From positions 1 through 59,687 of the forward strand of contig NZ_NFLE01000025.1 in the NCBI RefSeq assembly GCF_002160755.1: DNA of 59,687 bases, in the 5' to 3' direction. Every line of letters starts with the position of its first letter. Position 1 is the first letter of the stretch. The position numbers and the translations under genes are program-made. Source of the stretch: Lachnoclostridium sp. An14 (GTDB lineage: Bacteria; Bacillota; Clostridia; Lachnospirales; Lachnospiraceae). The notes under the pieces are model-generated. The model had not been told where the DNA came from and ran no database searches. It worked only from the letters and a program-made list of their open reading frames with translations. This document shows, piece after piece, positions 52,470 to 59,687 of the stretch.

Positions 52470-52509
52470 GGGAATGCCCGCGTGACCAGGCTGTCACGCA
52501 GGCATTCCC
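52470..52509 (-). terminator. Terminator of the sugar-acid operon
   Basis: Read leftward, GGGAATGCCTGCGTGAC (52509-52493) pairs with GTCACGCGGGCATTCCC (52486-52470) with one mismatch, then TTTCTGT. It lies just after the dehydratase stop codon at 52519. Confidence 0.8.
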
Positions 52510-52518
52510 CATGTTTCA

Positions 52519-54153
52519 TCAGATCACCGTAGCTCCCGTCTTGGCGGAGTTTACCGTCTGAGCGTACCGTTTCAGCAGTCCCTTTTCTGCCCGGGCCTGC
52601 CGCGGAACGAAGGCCTTCCGTCTCGCCTCCAGCTCCTCATCCGTCACTTCCAGGTGCAGGATCTCCTTCTTTAAGTCCACAAAGATCTTGTCTCCGTCCT
52701 TCACCAGGGCAATGGGGCCGCCCTCTGCCGCCTCCGGGCACAGGTAGCCGATGCTTAAGCCGCCGCTGGCGCCGGAGAACCGTCCGTCGGTGATGACGGC
52801 GGTGCCGGGGATCCCCTTGATGATCTCCGTGATCCGGTGCAGCTCCTTCATGCCGGGGCCGCCCTTGGGGCCCTCGTAGCGGACGATGAGCACGTCTCCC
52901 TCGTGGATCTGTTTCTCCCGGAATGCCACGTAGCAGTCTTCCTCGCTGTCAAACACCTTGGCCGTCCCGGTAAATACCCGGTAGTCCTCCGGCACAGCGG
53001 AGGTCTTCACCAGAGCGCCGTCGGGAGCCAGGTTTCCGTAGAGCACCTGGATGCCGTCGGCTTTGGAAATGGGATCGGCCATGGTGTGGATGGTGGTTCT
53101 GTCTCCATCCTCCGTCTCAGCCAATACCTCTCTCCAGGTGCGGCCGTCCGCCGCCTTCTCCTCTAAGTGGAGTACCGGGGCCAGCTCCTTCATCACCGCG
53201 GGAACGCCTCCCGCAAAGTGCAGGTCCACCACCGTCTCGTCGCCGTTTGGCACGATGGCGGTGAGCACCGGTGTCTTGGAGGTGATCTTGGCGATCTCCT
53301 CCCAGGTGAGGGAAAGGCCCAGCTCCGCTGCCAGAGCCGGCAGGTGGATCATGGCGTTTAAGGATCCGCCCAGGGCGCTGAGCAGGGTGACGGTGTTCTC
53401 CAAAGCGTTTTTCGTCATGATCTGGGACGGTTTCACCTGGTTTTCCACCATCTTCATGAGCACTTCCCCGGATTTTCTGGCGGAGAACCGTCTCATGCTG
53501 GTGGACGACGGGATCAGGCTGCCTCCCGGCAGCATCATGCCCAGGGACTCACAGAGGGCTCCCATGGTGTTGGCAGTGCCTAAGAACGGGCAGATGCCGG
53601 GGCCGGTGTAGTATTTTAAGGTTCCCTCAATCAGCTGGCGCTCCGTGATCTCGCCCCGCAGGAAACGCTGGCGCAGCTCCTTTGACTGGCTGGGCTTGAT
53701 CTTGGGAACGCAGGGTCCTGCGGTCACCAGGATGGACGGCAGGTCCAGGCGGGCGGCGGCGTTTAACATGGCCGGGACAATCTTGTCGCAGGCCCCAAGG
53801 AATACGATTCCGTCAAATACGCCCTCTCCCGCCACCATGGCCTCGATGGAGTCGGTGATGATCTCCCTGTGGGGCAGGCAGTACCGCATTCCCGGGCTGC
53901 CCTGGGCGATGCCGTCGCACATGGCCACAGTGTTAAACTCGATGGGCTCTCCGCCGGCCTCCAGAATCCCCTTCTTTACCTCCTCTGCCAGCTGCTTTAA
54001 CGGCTCGTGGCCGGGGCAGATCTCATTCCAGCTGTTGGCGACAGCGATCAGGGGCTTGTGGTCCAAAGCGTCGATGGAGATGCCGGCTGAGGCCAGATGG
54101 GCCTTCGCGATGGCCCTCTGAAACGGTTCGATCCGGTCAATGGCTCTTTCCAT
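52519..54153 (-). CDS. IlvD/Edd-family dehydratase, probable sugar-acid dehydratase
   Basis: The family eliminates water from sugar acids or dihydroxy acids with a [2Fe-2S] or [4Fe-4S] cluster. The 544-residue protein has cluster cysteines in VAMCDGIAQG (about residue 76), FLGACDKIVP (about 120) and GPGICPFLGTANTMGALCESLG (about 187), and the base Ser in TDGRFSGASGGLSIG. Its third motif differs from dihydroxyacid dehydratase and Edd as I know them. Because it lies in an operon with a PTS and a keto-deoxy-sugar aldolase, not with ilv genes, a phosphorylated aldonate is the probable substrate; the step in branched-chain amino acids is less likely. Confidence 0.8.
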   Translation of the reverse strand: MERAIDRIEPFQRAIAKAHLASAGISIDALDHKPLIAVANSWNEICPGHEPLKQLAEEVKKGILEAGGEPIEFNTVAMCDGIAQGSPGMRYCLPHREIITDSIEAMVAGEGVFDGIVFLGACDKIVPAMLNAAARLDLPSILVTAGPCVPKIKPSQSKELRQRFLRGEITERQLIEGTLKYYTGPGICPFLGTANTMGALCESLGMMLPGGSLIPSSTSMRRFSARKSGEVLMKMVENQVKPSQIMTKNALENTVTLLSALGGSLNAMIHLPALAAELGLSLTWEEIAKITSKTPVLTAIVPNGDETVVDLHFAGGVPAVMKELAPVLHLEEKAADGRTWREVLAETEDGDRTTIHTMADPISKADGIQVLYGNLAPDGALVKTSAVPEDYRVFTGTAKVFDSEEDCYVAFREKQIHEGDVLIVRYEGPKGGPGMKELHRITEIIKGIPGTAVITDGRFSGASGGLSIGYLCPEAAEGGPIALVKDGDKIFVDLKKEILHLEVTDEELEARRKAFVPRQARAEKGLLKRYAQTVNSAKTGATVI

Positions 54154-54196
54154 ATGGATTTCCTTCTTTCTCTCTCATGATTGTGACCCGAGGGGA

Positions 54197-55552
54197 TCAC
54201 TCTGCTGCCGCGGCAGCTTTCTTTTTGTTTCTCTTTTCCACCAGAACCCAGATCGCCGCGAATACTACGATGAGCAGAGGCACGAAGATGATGGGGTTGG
54301 TGATAAAGGCCTCGTATACCAGGAAGCTGAGCTGTAAGCTGGTAGCCGCGAAGGAGGAGATCATGGTTCCGTCCGTCGCGATGTCCAGACCGATGGACTG
54401 GGCCAGGCTGGTGAGCACCGGGGCCGTGATAGTTCCCGCGTACAGGATGGTTCCCGTGCTGACAAGTCCCATGACGATGTTCTTTAACAGGTTACCTCTG
54501 GTGATAGCTACTACCATGGCCACGCGGAAGGTTACAACTGCCAGATCCGCGAAGGGCAGCATCCGGTTTCCGGGAAGCACGGCTGCCATAAAGATGGTCA
54601 GCGGGATTACAATCAGGGATGTGGTGATAACATCCGGGTTACCTACTACAACGGCCGCATCCAGTCCGATGAGGAACTTTCTGCCTTTAAACCGTTTCTG
54701 GGTGAAATTCTTCGCTGCCTCGGAGATGGGCATCAGGCCTTCCATGAACAGGGATGTCATCTTCGGGATCAAAATCATAACTGCCGCCATGGAAACGCCT
54801 AAGGACAGGATCTTGGACACGTCGTATCTGGCCAGAGCGCCGATGCCGCAGCCAAGGATCAGGCCCAGGATCGCCGGCTCACCGAAGAATCCCAGGTATT
54901 TCTGAGCGTTGCGCACCGTCAGCTTGGAGTTTCTAAACAGCGGAATCTTGTCTAACAGCCAGTTCATGGGAACGGCGATCAGCACGGAAGACAGGGCGGA
55001 CACGGTGGGCAGGGACACGCCGGGGATGCCGAAGAAGTCCTCTACCAGGGGGGCCGTCCAGTCAGACAGCTTGAAGGTGATCACTGCCATGATCACGGAT
55101 GCCAGGATTCCAAGAGGAATGCTCTTGGTCACGTAGTATACCATGATGCCAACGATGGCCATGTGGTGGTAGTTCCAGATGTCCACGTCCATGGTGTCGG
55201 TGGCCTTTAACGCCAGCATGATAATGTTCGTCGCCAGGATGGCAAAAATCAGGATGGCGATGATGGGAGAAGACCAGGTAACGGCCGCGATGGCGCCCCA
55301 GCCCACATCCAGCACGTCCAGCTGAATGCCGAAGTTTTCTACCATGGCCTGTGCCGCCGGGCCCAGGTCCGCTTTCATCATGTTGATCACCAGGTTGATA
55401 CCGGCAAAGCCGATGCCGATGGTCAGACCGGAACGGAACGCCTTGGAAAGCTTTACTCCAAAGATAAGCCCGATGATGGTGATAATGATGGGAAGCATGA
55501 CGGTCGCTCCCGCGTCCATAATCGTGTTAAAAATCGCGTAAAAGATACTCAT
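54197..55552 (-). CDS. PTS galactitol-type IIC permease
   Basis: The 451-residue membrane protein brings in the sugar and passes it to phosphorylation. It is of the Gat family: an N-terminal helix (about residues 10-32), a long run of hydrophobic segments, and central stretches GVSLPTVSALSSVLIAVPMNWLLDKIPLF and GFFGEPAILGLILGCGIGALA. Gat IIC proteins transport galactitol and other polyols or sugar acids. It lies downstream of the IIB gene by 31 bases and upstream of the dehydratase by 43. Confidence 0.87.
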   Translation of the reverse strand: MSIFYAIFNTIMDAGATVMLPIIITIIGLIFGVKLSKAFRSGLTIGIGFAGINLVINMMKADLGPAAQAMVENFGIQLDVLDVGWGAIAAVTWSSPIIAILIFAILATNIIMLALKATDTMDVDIWNYHHMAIVGIMVYYVTKSIPLGILASVIMAVITFKLSDWTAPLVEDFFGIPGVSLPTVSALSSVLIAVPMNWLLDKIPLFRNSKLTVRNAQKYLGFFGEPAILGLILGCGIGALARYDVSKILSLGVSMAAVMILIPKMTSLFMEGLMPISEAAKNFTQKRFKGRKFLIGLDAAVVVGNPDVITTSLIVIPLTIFMAAVLPGNRMLPFADLAVVTFRVAMVVAITRGNLLKNIVMGLVSTGTILYAGTITAPVLTSLAQSIGLDIATDGTMISSFAATSLQLSFLVYEAFITNPIIFVPLLIVVFAAIWVLVEKRNKKKAAAAAE

Positions 55553-55583
55553 ATTGGTTATCCCTCCCTAACCACAAGTTTGT

Positions 55584-55862
55584 TTATTTTAAATAGCCCA
55601 GAATTTCTTCCAGCGTAGCATCCTCGTTGATGCCGGTCAGCAGGTTGATGGCTCCCACAACGGGAACGGACACGCTGCCGCCGGTGAATTTTCCGGTGGT
55701 TACTAACAGGTCAAAATCGTCTGCCTTGGACTCTACCTCCAGGAGCTTGCACTGGCTTACCGTTACCGGAACGCCATGGTTCTCGCAGGCCTCTCTGATC
55801 TTGGTGGCTACCACTGTGGATGTTGCAATTCCGTTTCCGCACGCTACTAATACTCGTTTCAT
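55584..55862 (-). CDS. PTS galactitol-type IIB component
   Basis: The 92-residue cytosolic protein carries the phosphorylated cysteine in VACGNGIATSTV (Cys8), which receives phosphate from IIA and gives it to the sugar. It is of the IIB-gat/lac-type fold. It lies between IIA and IIC (21 and 31 bases away). Confidence 0.88.
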   Translation of the reverse strand: MKRVLVACGNGIATSTVVATKIREACENHGVPVTVSQCKLLEVESKADDFDLLVTTGKFTGGSVSVPVVGAINLLTGINEDATLEEILGYLK

Positions 55863-55884
55863 GATTCATTCCTCCTGAAATTTA

Positions 55885-56346
55885 TTATAATAATTTTTCT
55901 TTTAAAAGCTGGCAGACCGTATCCTTTTCCTTCGTCTCCACGATCTGTTTTACCAGTGCCTGGTCCTGGATCAGCTCCACCACTTTCTGGAGCATATCCA
56001 GATGGCTGTGAGCCTCCTTGAGGGCCAGCATAATCACCATTTTCACCGGGATTAAGTCATCCGGCTCGTCCATGGCGTGGAACATCACCGGCTCCTCTAA
56101 AATTCCCACGCAGATGGACGCCTCATTTACATGGGTTACGTCCGCATGGGGGATGGCAATGTTGCAGCCACCGGTATTTAAGCCGGTGGGAAATTCTTTC
56201 TCCCTGTCCAGTATGGCCTGCTTGTAGGTATCCTTTACCAGGCCCATCTCACACATGGCATCTGCCACCGCCGACAGGACCTGCTCGTCATTTTCCATTC
56301 CCGTAAGCATCAGTACCTGTCTGCTGTCAAATTTGATTCCTTCCAT
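55885..56346 (-). CDS. PTS IIA component (fructose/nitrogen-type)
   Basis: The 153-residue protein carries phosphate from HPr to IIB. The active His is His67 in AIPHADV, a hallmark of the EIIA-Fru/Ntr superfamily. The ATG at 56346 follows AGGAGAG; a longer frame to 56379 lacks a ribosome-binding site. It follows the aldolase gene by ten bases and leads the PTS genes. Confidence 0.88.
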   Translation of the reverse strand: MEGIKFDSRQVLMLTGMENDEQVLSAVADAMCEMGLVKDTYKQAILDREKEFPTGLNTGGCNIAIPHADVTHVNEASICVGILEEPVMFHAMDEPDDLIPVKMVIMLALKEAHSHLDMLQKVVELIQDQALVKQIVETKEKDTVCQLLKEKLL

Positions 56347-56356
56347 ATACTCTCCT

Positions 56357-56977
56357 CTACCACTGAACCCTTTCCTCAAACTGCCGGATGGACTCCCGGA
56401 TTCCCTCCTCGTTCTGGTTCAGGATGTCCTCTTTCTTAAAAATGCCGGACGCGATGCCCGCAAACGAGGCGCCCTTGTCCAGATACTCCTGGACGTTCTC
56501 TCCGTTTACCCCGCCTACCGCCATAAGCGGCAGCTTTCCTAAGGGGGCCTGCACATCGGCAAAATACTGGCTGCCTACCCGCCCCGCCGGGAAGATTTTC
56601 ACGATGTCGGCGCCGCCCTGTGCCATCTTCCACACTTCTGAGGGGCTGAAGGCAGCCGGGACGCTGATCACGCCTTTTTCCTTACAGAAGTCCAGGATCT
56701 CCTGATCCAGCATAATGGGCGACAGCAGGAAGGTGGATCCGGCCTCCACAGCCGCTTTCGCGTGCTCCATGTTTAAGACCGTGCCGGCTCCCACGTATAC
56801 ATCCTTGCCGAACTCCTCAGAAATCTTGCGGATGGTGGTAAACACATCCGGGGAGTTGGTGGTGATCTCCACGGCGTTTAATCTGGTCCCCACCAGATTT
56901 TTCACCACGCATCTCACCTGCTCGTATGTATATCCTCTCAGGATAACGGTAATTTTGGGAAACTGTTTGATCTCCAT
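56357..56977 (-). CDS. 2-keto-3-deoxy-6-phospho-aldonate aldolase (DgoA/Eda type)
   Basis: It cleaves a 2-keto-3-deoxy-6-phospho sugar acid to pyruvate and glyceraldehyde 3-phosphate through a lysine Schiff base. The 206-residue chain has the Glu of AVEITTNSPD, the glycine-rich GAGTVL segment, and the Schiff-base Lys in DIVKIFPAG. The motif after the Glu (EITTNSP) is like DgoA (KDPGal aldolase, EVPLNSP), not Eda (EVTLRT), where Arg occupies that position. The ATG at 56977 follows AAGGAG. It is the first gene of the operon, 38 bases downstream of the sigma-54 promoter. Confidence 0.85.
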   Translation of the reverse strand: MEIKQFPKITVILRGYTYEQVRCVVKNLVGTRLNAVEITTNSPDVFTTIRKISEEFGKDVYVGAGTVLNMEHAKAAVEAGSTFLLSPIMLDQEILDFCKEKGVISVPAAFSPSEVWKMAQGGADIVKIFPAGRVGSQYFADVQAPLGKLPLMAVGGVNGENVQEYLDKGASFAGIASGIFKKEDILNQNEEGIRESIRQFEERVQW

Positions 56978-57014
56978 TGGTCTGCTCCTTTCTTGCTTTT
57001 TCACTGTATATAAA

Positions 57015-57031
57015 AGCAAGAAAGGTGCCAA
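57015..57031 (-). promoter_or_regulatory. Sigma-54 (-24/-12) promoter of the sugar-acid operon
   Basis: On the minus strand the sequence TTGGCAC-N5-TTGCT matches the sigma-54 consensus TGGCAC-N5-TTGCW exactly: -24 element at 57031-57025, -12 element at 57019-57015. It lies between the activator gene (stop at 57043) and the aldolase gene (start at 56977), and the activator has a sigma-54-contact motif. No matching UAS was identified. Confidence 0.85.
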
Positions 57032-57042
57032 TTTCTGACCAA

Positions 57043-59687
57043 TTATGTAGATTTACAAAGAATTTTTAGAATTTCCTGGCTGTCCCCGCACTCCCGGATC
57101 TGGGAAATGACGGTTTCATCGGAAATAATCGAATAGAACTGCTCAAAAATCTGTCTGGAATTTTCATTCAACGCGATCACAAAAATGAGATCCGCCATGT
57201 TGACCCCGTCCCACACAATGGGCGTGTCTAATTTTGTAACGCTGATGACTGATTTTGTAACTAAATTTGGAGCTCCGTGGGGGATGGCGATCCCGCCTTT
57301 TAAAAAGGTGGTCATCATTCCCTCCCGCTTGTACACGCTCAAGAGGAATTCCGGCCGCACCGCCTTCTGGCGGACCATGATCTCCACGGCCTCGTCGATC
57401 ACCTGCTCCTTCTCCAGGCGGCCGCTGTGGACGTGGATATTCTCCTCAGTGATGACCTGGGACAGGCAGTTGTTCTCAAACTGGGTGGTCTTTTTGATGA
57501 CCTTGCGCAGCTTTTTGATCCCCTCAGCCGTCAGGGCCTCGCTGTAGGGCATGAAGAAACAGTCCTCCAGCTCCACCGTCAGGGTGCCCACCACTGCCAG
57601 GATCCGGTAGGATCTGGACAGTTTCCTTATTATATGGGCGGCGTCCGTTTCCTCTAAATAACCTCTGGTGAGGATCTCCACATCCCCCAGGCAGCTCTTT
57701 AGCCGCTCCTGGAGGTGGTTTTTTAAGAGCACGGCCCCGCCGTCCCCCGTCATGCAGAGGCAGACCACCGCCTTCTTTTTCTGGTGATCCGGCCGGACGC
57801 TCTCCCGGAAGGCCCGCCGGTCGTCCAGCTCCTCCACGATCTCCTCCAGGCTGTCGTCGGTCCACAGGGTGCGGCGGATACATTCTATGACCATCATGGT
57901 GTCGGTGCGGCCGATGAGGGCGGTCTTAAAGGGCAGTTCCTCCAGATCCTCCCGCACGTTTACCAGGGTGCCCATGTCCGCCAGGACGATGACGCCCTTT
58001 CCCTCGTCCATCTCCCGCACCTTCCGCACCACCGCCGGGCGCATCCCGGCGGCCGGCTCTGACAGGTCAAAATCCAGGCTCTCCCCGTATCGCACGCCCA
58101 TGATGGTGTTGGCCACCTGGAGCATCCCGCTGGCCACCGGTCCGTGGGAGACCACCAGCACCTTGATTTTCCCGTCCTTTCTGGCGGCCTCGCGGCGGAA
58201 TTTCTGGAAGTACATGGTGAGGAACAATATTTCCTGCTGGGTAAACTCCACGTAGTATTTCTTCCCCGCCCAGGCGGCGGCCTCCGCGGCCACCTCGTAC
58301 TCTGCCGCGTACGTTTCCCGCACGTTTTCCAGGCGGATCTCCCGGCCCTCCCGCCGGTTTCCCGGCCGCAGCCGCTGCTGGTCCATGTGGAGGTGGATGG
58401 CCAGGGGGAAGATCATCTGATCGCTTAAGCCTGGCAGCCGCTCTGCCGCAAAGGTGTAGAGATCGGTGGCCATCTGCACGTAGTTTTCCCCCACGATGCC
58501 CAAAAGCTCCTCTCTGCTGAAACCGCTCTCTCCCGCCTCTTTTACGTACCGGGACATCTGGCTGTTTAACCGGTCATAGAGGATCTCCTCGATCTCCTGG
58601 CTGGCGATCCCTTTGGCCCGCATGGCGTCGTACTGCTGCCCCAGCTCCTCGTACAGATTTCCGTCCTCCCGGCGCTGCGGGGCGTAGACCGGCTTTTCGT
58701 CGTAGGAAAAGACCATGTCGCGGCTGCAAAGCTTTTCCGCCTCCGCCGGCAGCACGGAAAACATGGAGTGTTCCATGCCGTCCGCCAGCAGCTCCTCGTC
58801 CACTGGGATTTCTTCCCCGTCCTCGGACCGGTGCTCCAGAAAGGCCTTGGCGCAGAGCACCTGAACCACAGATTTTAATTCTCCCACGTTTCCGGGGTAG
58901 TCTTTGCGCATCAGCCGGCGCAGCACCTCCTTGGGCACCGCCAGCCGTTTCTTCAGGCGCTGGCACTCCTGCATGAAGGTGTCCTGGATCAGGGCCATCT
59001 TTTCCGGCCATGGCCGCTCGCTCACCGGCGGGATGGAAAGCTCCATGGGAATCCGGCGGCGGAAGGTGAGGAGCAGGGCGCTCTCCGGGTTTTCCGTGGT
59101 GGCCGCGATGACCATCACCTGACTCTTTCGCTGCACCTCCACCTCGCCCAGACGGCGGTATTTCCCTTTGTCCATCAGGTAAAACAGGATCTCCTGGCCC
59201 TCGGGGGGAAGGCGGTGCACCTCGTCCAGAAACAGGATGCCTCCGTCGCACTGCTCCACAATTCCCTTTTTCTCCTCCGTGGCCCCGGTGAAGGCCCCTT
59301 TCCGGTAGCCGAACAGCTGGGCCAGCAAAAGCTGGGGGTTTTCCGCGTAGTCGGCGCAGTTGAACTGGTAAAAGGGCATATTGGGCTTAAAGTTGCCGGT
59401 GGTCCTGGCGTACTGGTACATCAGCTCCGCCAGAAAGCTCTTTCCCACGCCGGAGGGGCCGTGGATCAGGGTGTGGATGCCGTTTGGCGGATATAAGACC
59501 GCCGCCTGGGCCTTCTTGATCTGCCGGCTCATGCTGCCGTCCCAGCCGATGAAACGGGCAAATACGCTGGCGGCGGGAGGCGGGACGGCCCCGGATGAGG
59601 GAGCCGTATCCTGGGATGGGGAAATGCTCCGGGGCGGGACGGCGCCGCCGCAGGCCGCATCCTGGGGCGGGGAAACGGTTCCTGGGG
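57043..59687 (-). CDS. LevR-type sigma-54-dependent activator with PTS regulatory domains (5' end cut)
   Basis: The gene continues past the window edge; only about 880 residues are visible. From the N-terminal side: a Pro/Ala-rich linker with a duplicated VSPxQD...GAVPP unit (59575-59687), a sigma-54 AAA+ domain with Walker A GPSGVGKS, GAFTGA and Walker B ILFLDEV, then a PRD, a mannose-type IIA (VLVVSHGPVASGM), a IIB-like segment, a second PRD, and a fructose-type IIA-like end (GGIAIPHGAPNL). These let PTS phosphorylation set its activity. LevR and Salmonella DgaR are the models. There is no ribosome-binding site at the ATG 59532, and the frame stays open to the edge, so the true start lies outside. 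Confidence 0.85.
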   Translation of the reverse strand, partial: PGTVSPPQDAACGGAVPPRSISPSQDTAPSSGAVPPPAASVFARFIGWDGSMSRQIKKAQAAVLYPPNGIHTLIHGPSGVGKSFLAELMYQYARTTGNFKPNMPFYQFNCADYAENPQLLLAQLFGYRKGAFTGATEEKKGIVEQCDGGILFLDEVHRLPPEGQEILFYLMDKGKYRRLGEVEVQRKSQVMVIAATTENPESALLLTFRRRIPMELSIPPVSERPWPEKMALIQDTFMQECQRLKKRLAVPKEVLRRLMRKDYPGNVGELKSVVQVLCAKAFLEHRSEDGEEIPVDEELLADGMEHSMFSVLPAEAEKLCSRDMVFSYDEKPVYAPQRREDGNLYEELGQQYDAMRAKGIASQEIEEILYDRLNSQMSRYVKEAGESGFSREELLGIVGENYVQMATDLYTFAAERLPGLSDQMIFPLAIHLHMDQQRLRPGNRREGREIRLENVRETYAAEYEVAAEAAAWAGKKYYVEFTQQEILFLTMYFQKFRREAARKDGKIKVLVVSHGPVASGMLQVANTIMGVRYGESLDFDLSEPAAGMRPAVVRKVREMDEGKGVIVLADMGTLVNVREDLEELPFKTALIGRTDTMMVIECIRRTLWTDDSLEEIVEELDDRRAFRESVRPDHQKKKAVVCLCMTGDGGAVLLKNHLQERLKSCLGDVEILTRGYLEETDAAHIIRKLSRSYRILAVVGTLTVELEDCFFMPYSEALTAEGIKKLRKVIKKTTQFENNCLSQVITEENIHVHSGRLEKEQVIDEAVEIMVRQKAVRPEFLLSVYKREGMMTTFLKGGIAIPHGAPNLVTKSVISVTKLDTPIVWDGVNMADLIFVIALNENSRQIFEQFYSIISDETVISQIRECGDSQEILKILCKST

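Noticed and set aside
1-59687. CRISPR array, tRNA or rRNA genes, transposase genes
   Set aside because: No regular repeat-spacer pattern, tRNA T-loop sequence, rRNA-like stretch or transposase motif was seen.

Overview
ORGANISM. The window looks like chromosome from an anaerobic, spore-forming, GC-rich Firmicute of the class Clostridia, most like Lachnospiraceae. Evidence: oxygen-sensitive glycyl-radical and radical-SAM enzymes, an alpha/beta-type small acid-soluble spore protein, the anaerobic (cbi) cobalamin route, a single-chain PurL, strong AGGAGG ribosome-binding sites and frequent TTG/GTG starts. The species cannot be named from sequence alone. No rRNA, tRNA, CRISPR array, transposase or prophage was seen. 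LAYOUT. (1) 1-13 kb, nucleoside region: a Crp/Fnr-type regulator faces a YjjI-type glycyl-radical enzyme with its YjjW activase. Next come a BMP-type nucleoside ABC transporter, a nucleoside hydrolase, a large two-part ADP-ribosylglycohydrolase-family protein and adenosine deaminase. Together they read as uptake and breakdown of nucleosides. (2) 13-22 kb, accessory region, more AT-rich: a TudS-like desulfidase, a lipoprotein, a RhuM-Fic protein, a LysR regulator divergent from an alanine/glycine:cation symporter, a DUF3791 small-gene pair, single metabolic genes (GNAT, VOC, C-N hydrolase, flavin reductase), and a gene-free stretch with a small-RNA candidate. (3) 22-30 kb, molybdenum operon: xdhC-like, modE-like, moeA-like, moaC, moaA, a MOSC-MogA fusion, modA, modB, modC, read leftward from a clear promoter. 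(4) 30-41.4 kb, cobalamin operon: cbiD, cbiG, a cbiJ-cbiE fusion, cbiT, cbiA, cobT, cobU, cobS and a second cobU-like gene form one chain of overlapping genes; after a 149-base structured gap come cbiB and cobD. It starts at a near-consensus promoter with a leader of about 30 bases, so no B12 riboswitch precedes it. (5) 41.5-46.1 kb: a lipoprotein, a gene-free stretch of stacked hairpins, a Phd-PIN toxin-antitoxin pair, a spore protein, and a PadR/DUF1700/DUF4097/PspC operon. (6) 46.3-52.4 kb: purL, then an operon of a HAD phosphatase, a sigma-like protein without region 4, and a histidine phosphatase. (7) 52.5-59.7 kb: a sigma-54-controlled sugar-acid operon. A LevR-type activator (cut by the window edge) precedes an exact -24/-12 promoter that drives a DgoA-like keto-deoxy-phosphosugar aldolase, a galactitol-type PTS (IIA, IIB, IIC) and an IlvD/Edd-family dehydratase. 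MOST INTERESTING. The sigma-54/PTS/dehydratase/aldolase operon suggests a route in which a sugar acid is phosphorylated on import and then dehydrated and cleaved. Other points are YjjI beside nucleoside salvage, in-frame tandem repeats (18 bp twice, 60 bp once) in linkers of cofactor-pathway proteins, a possible pseudoknot before cbiB, and an attenuator-like element between short direct repeats near 42.4 kb.
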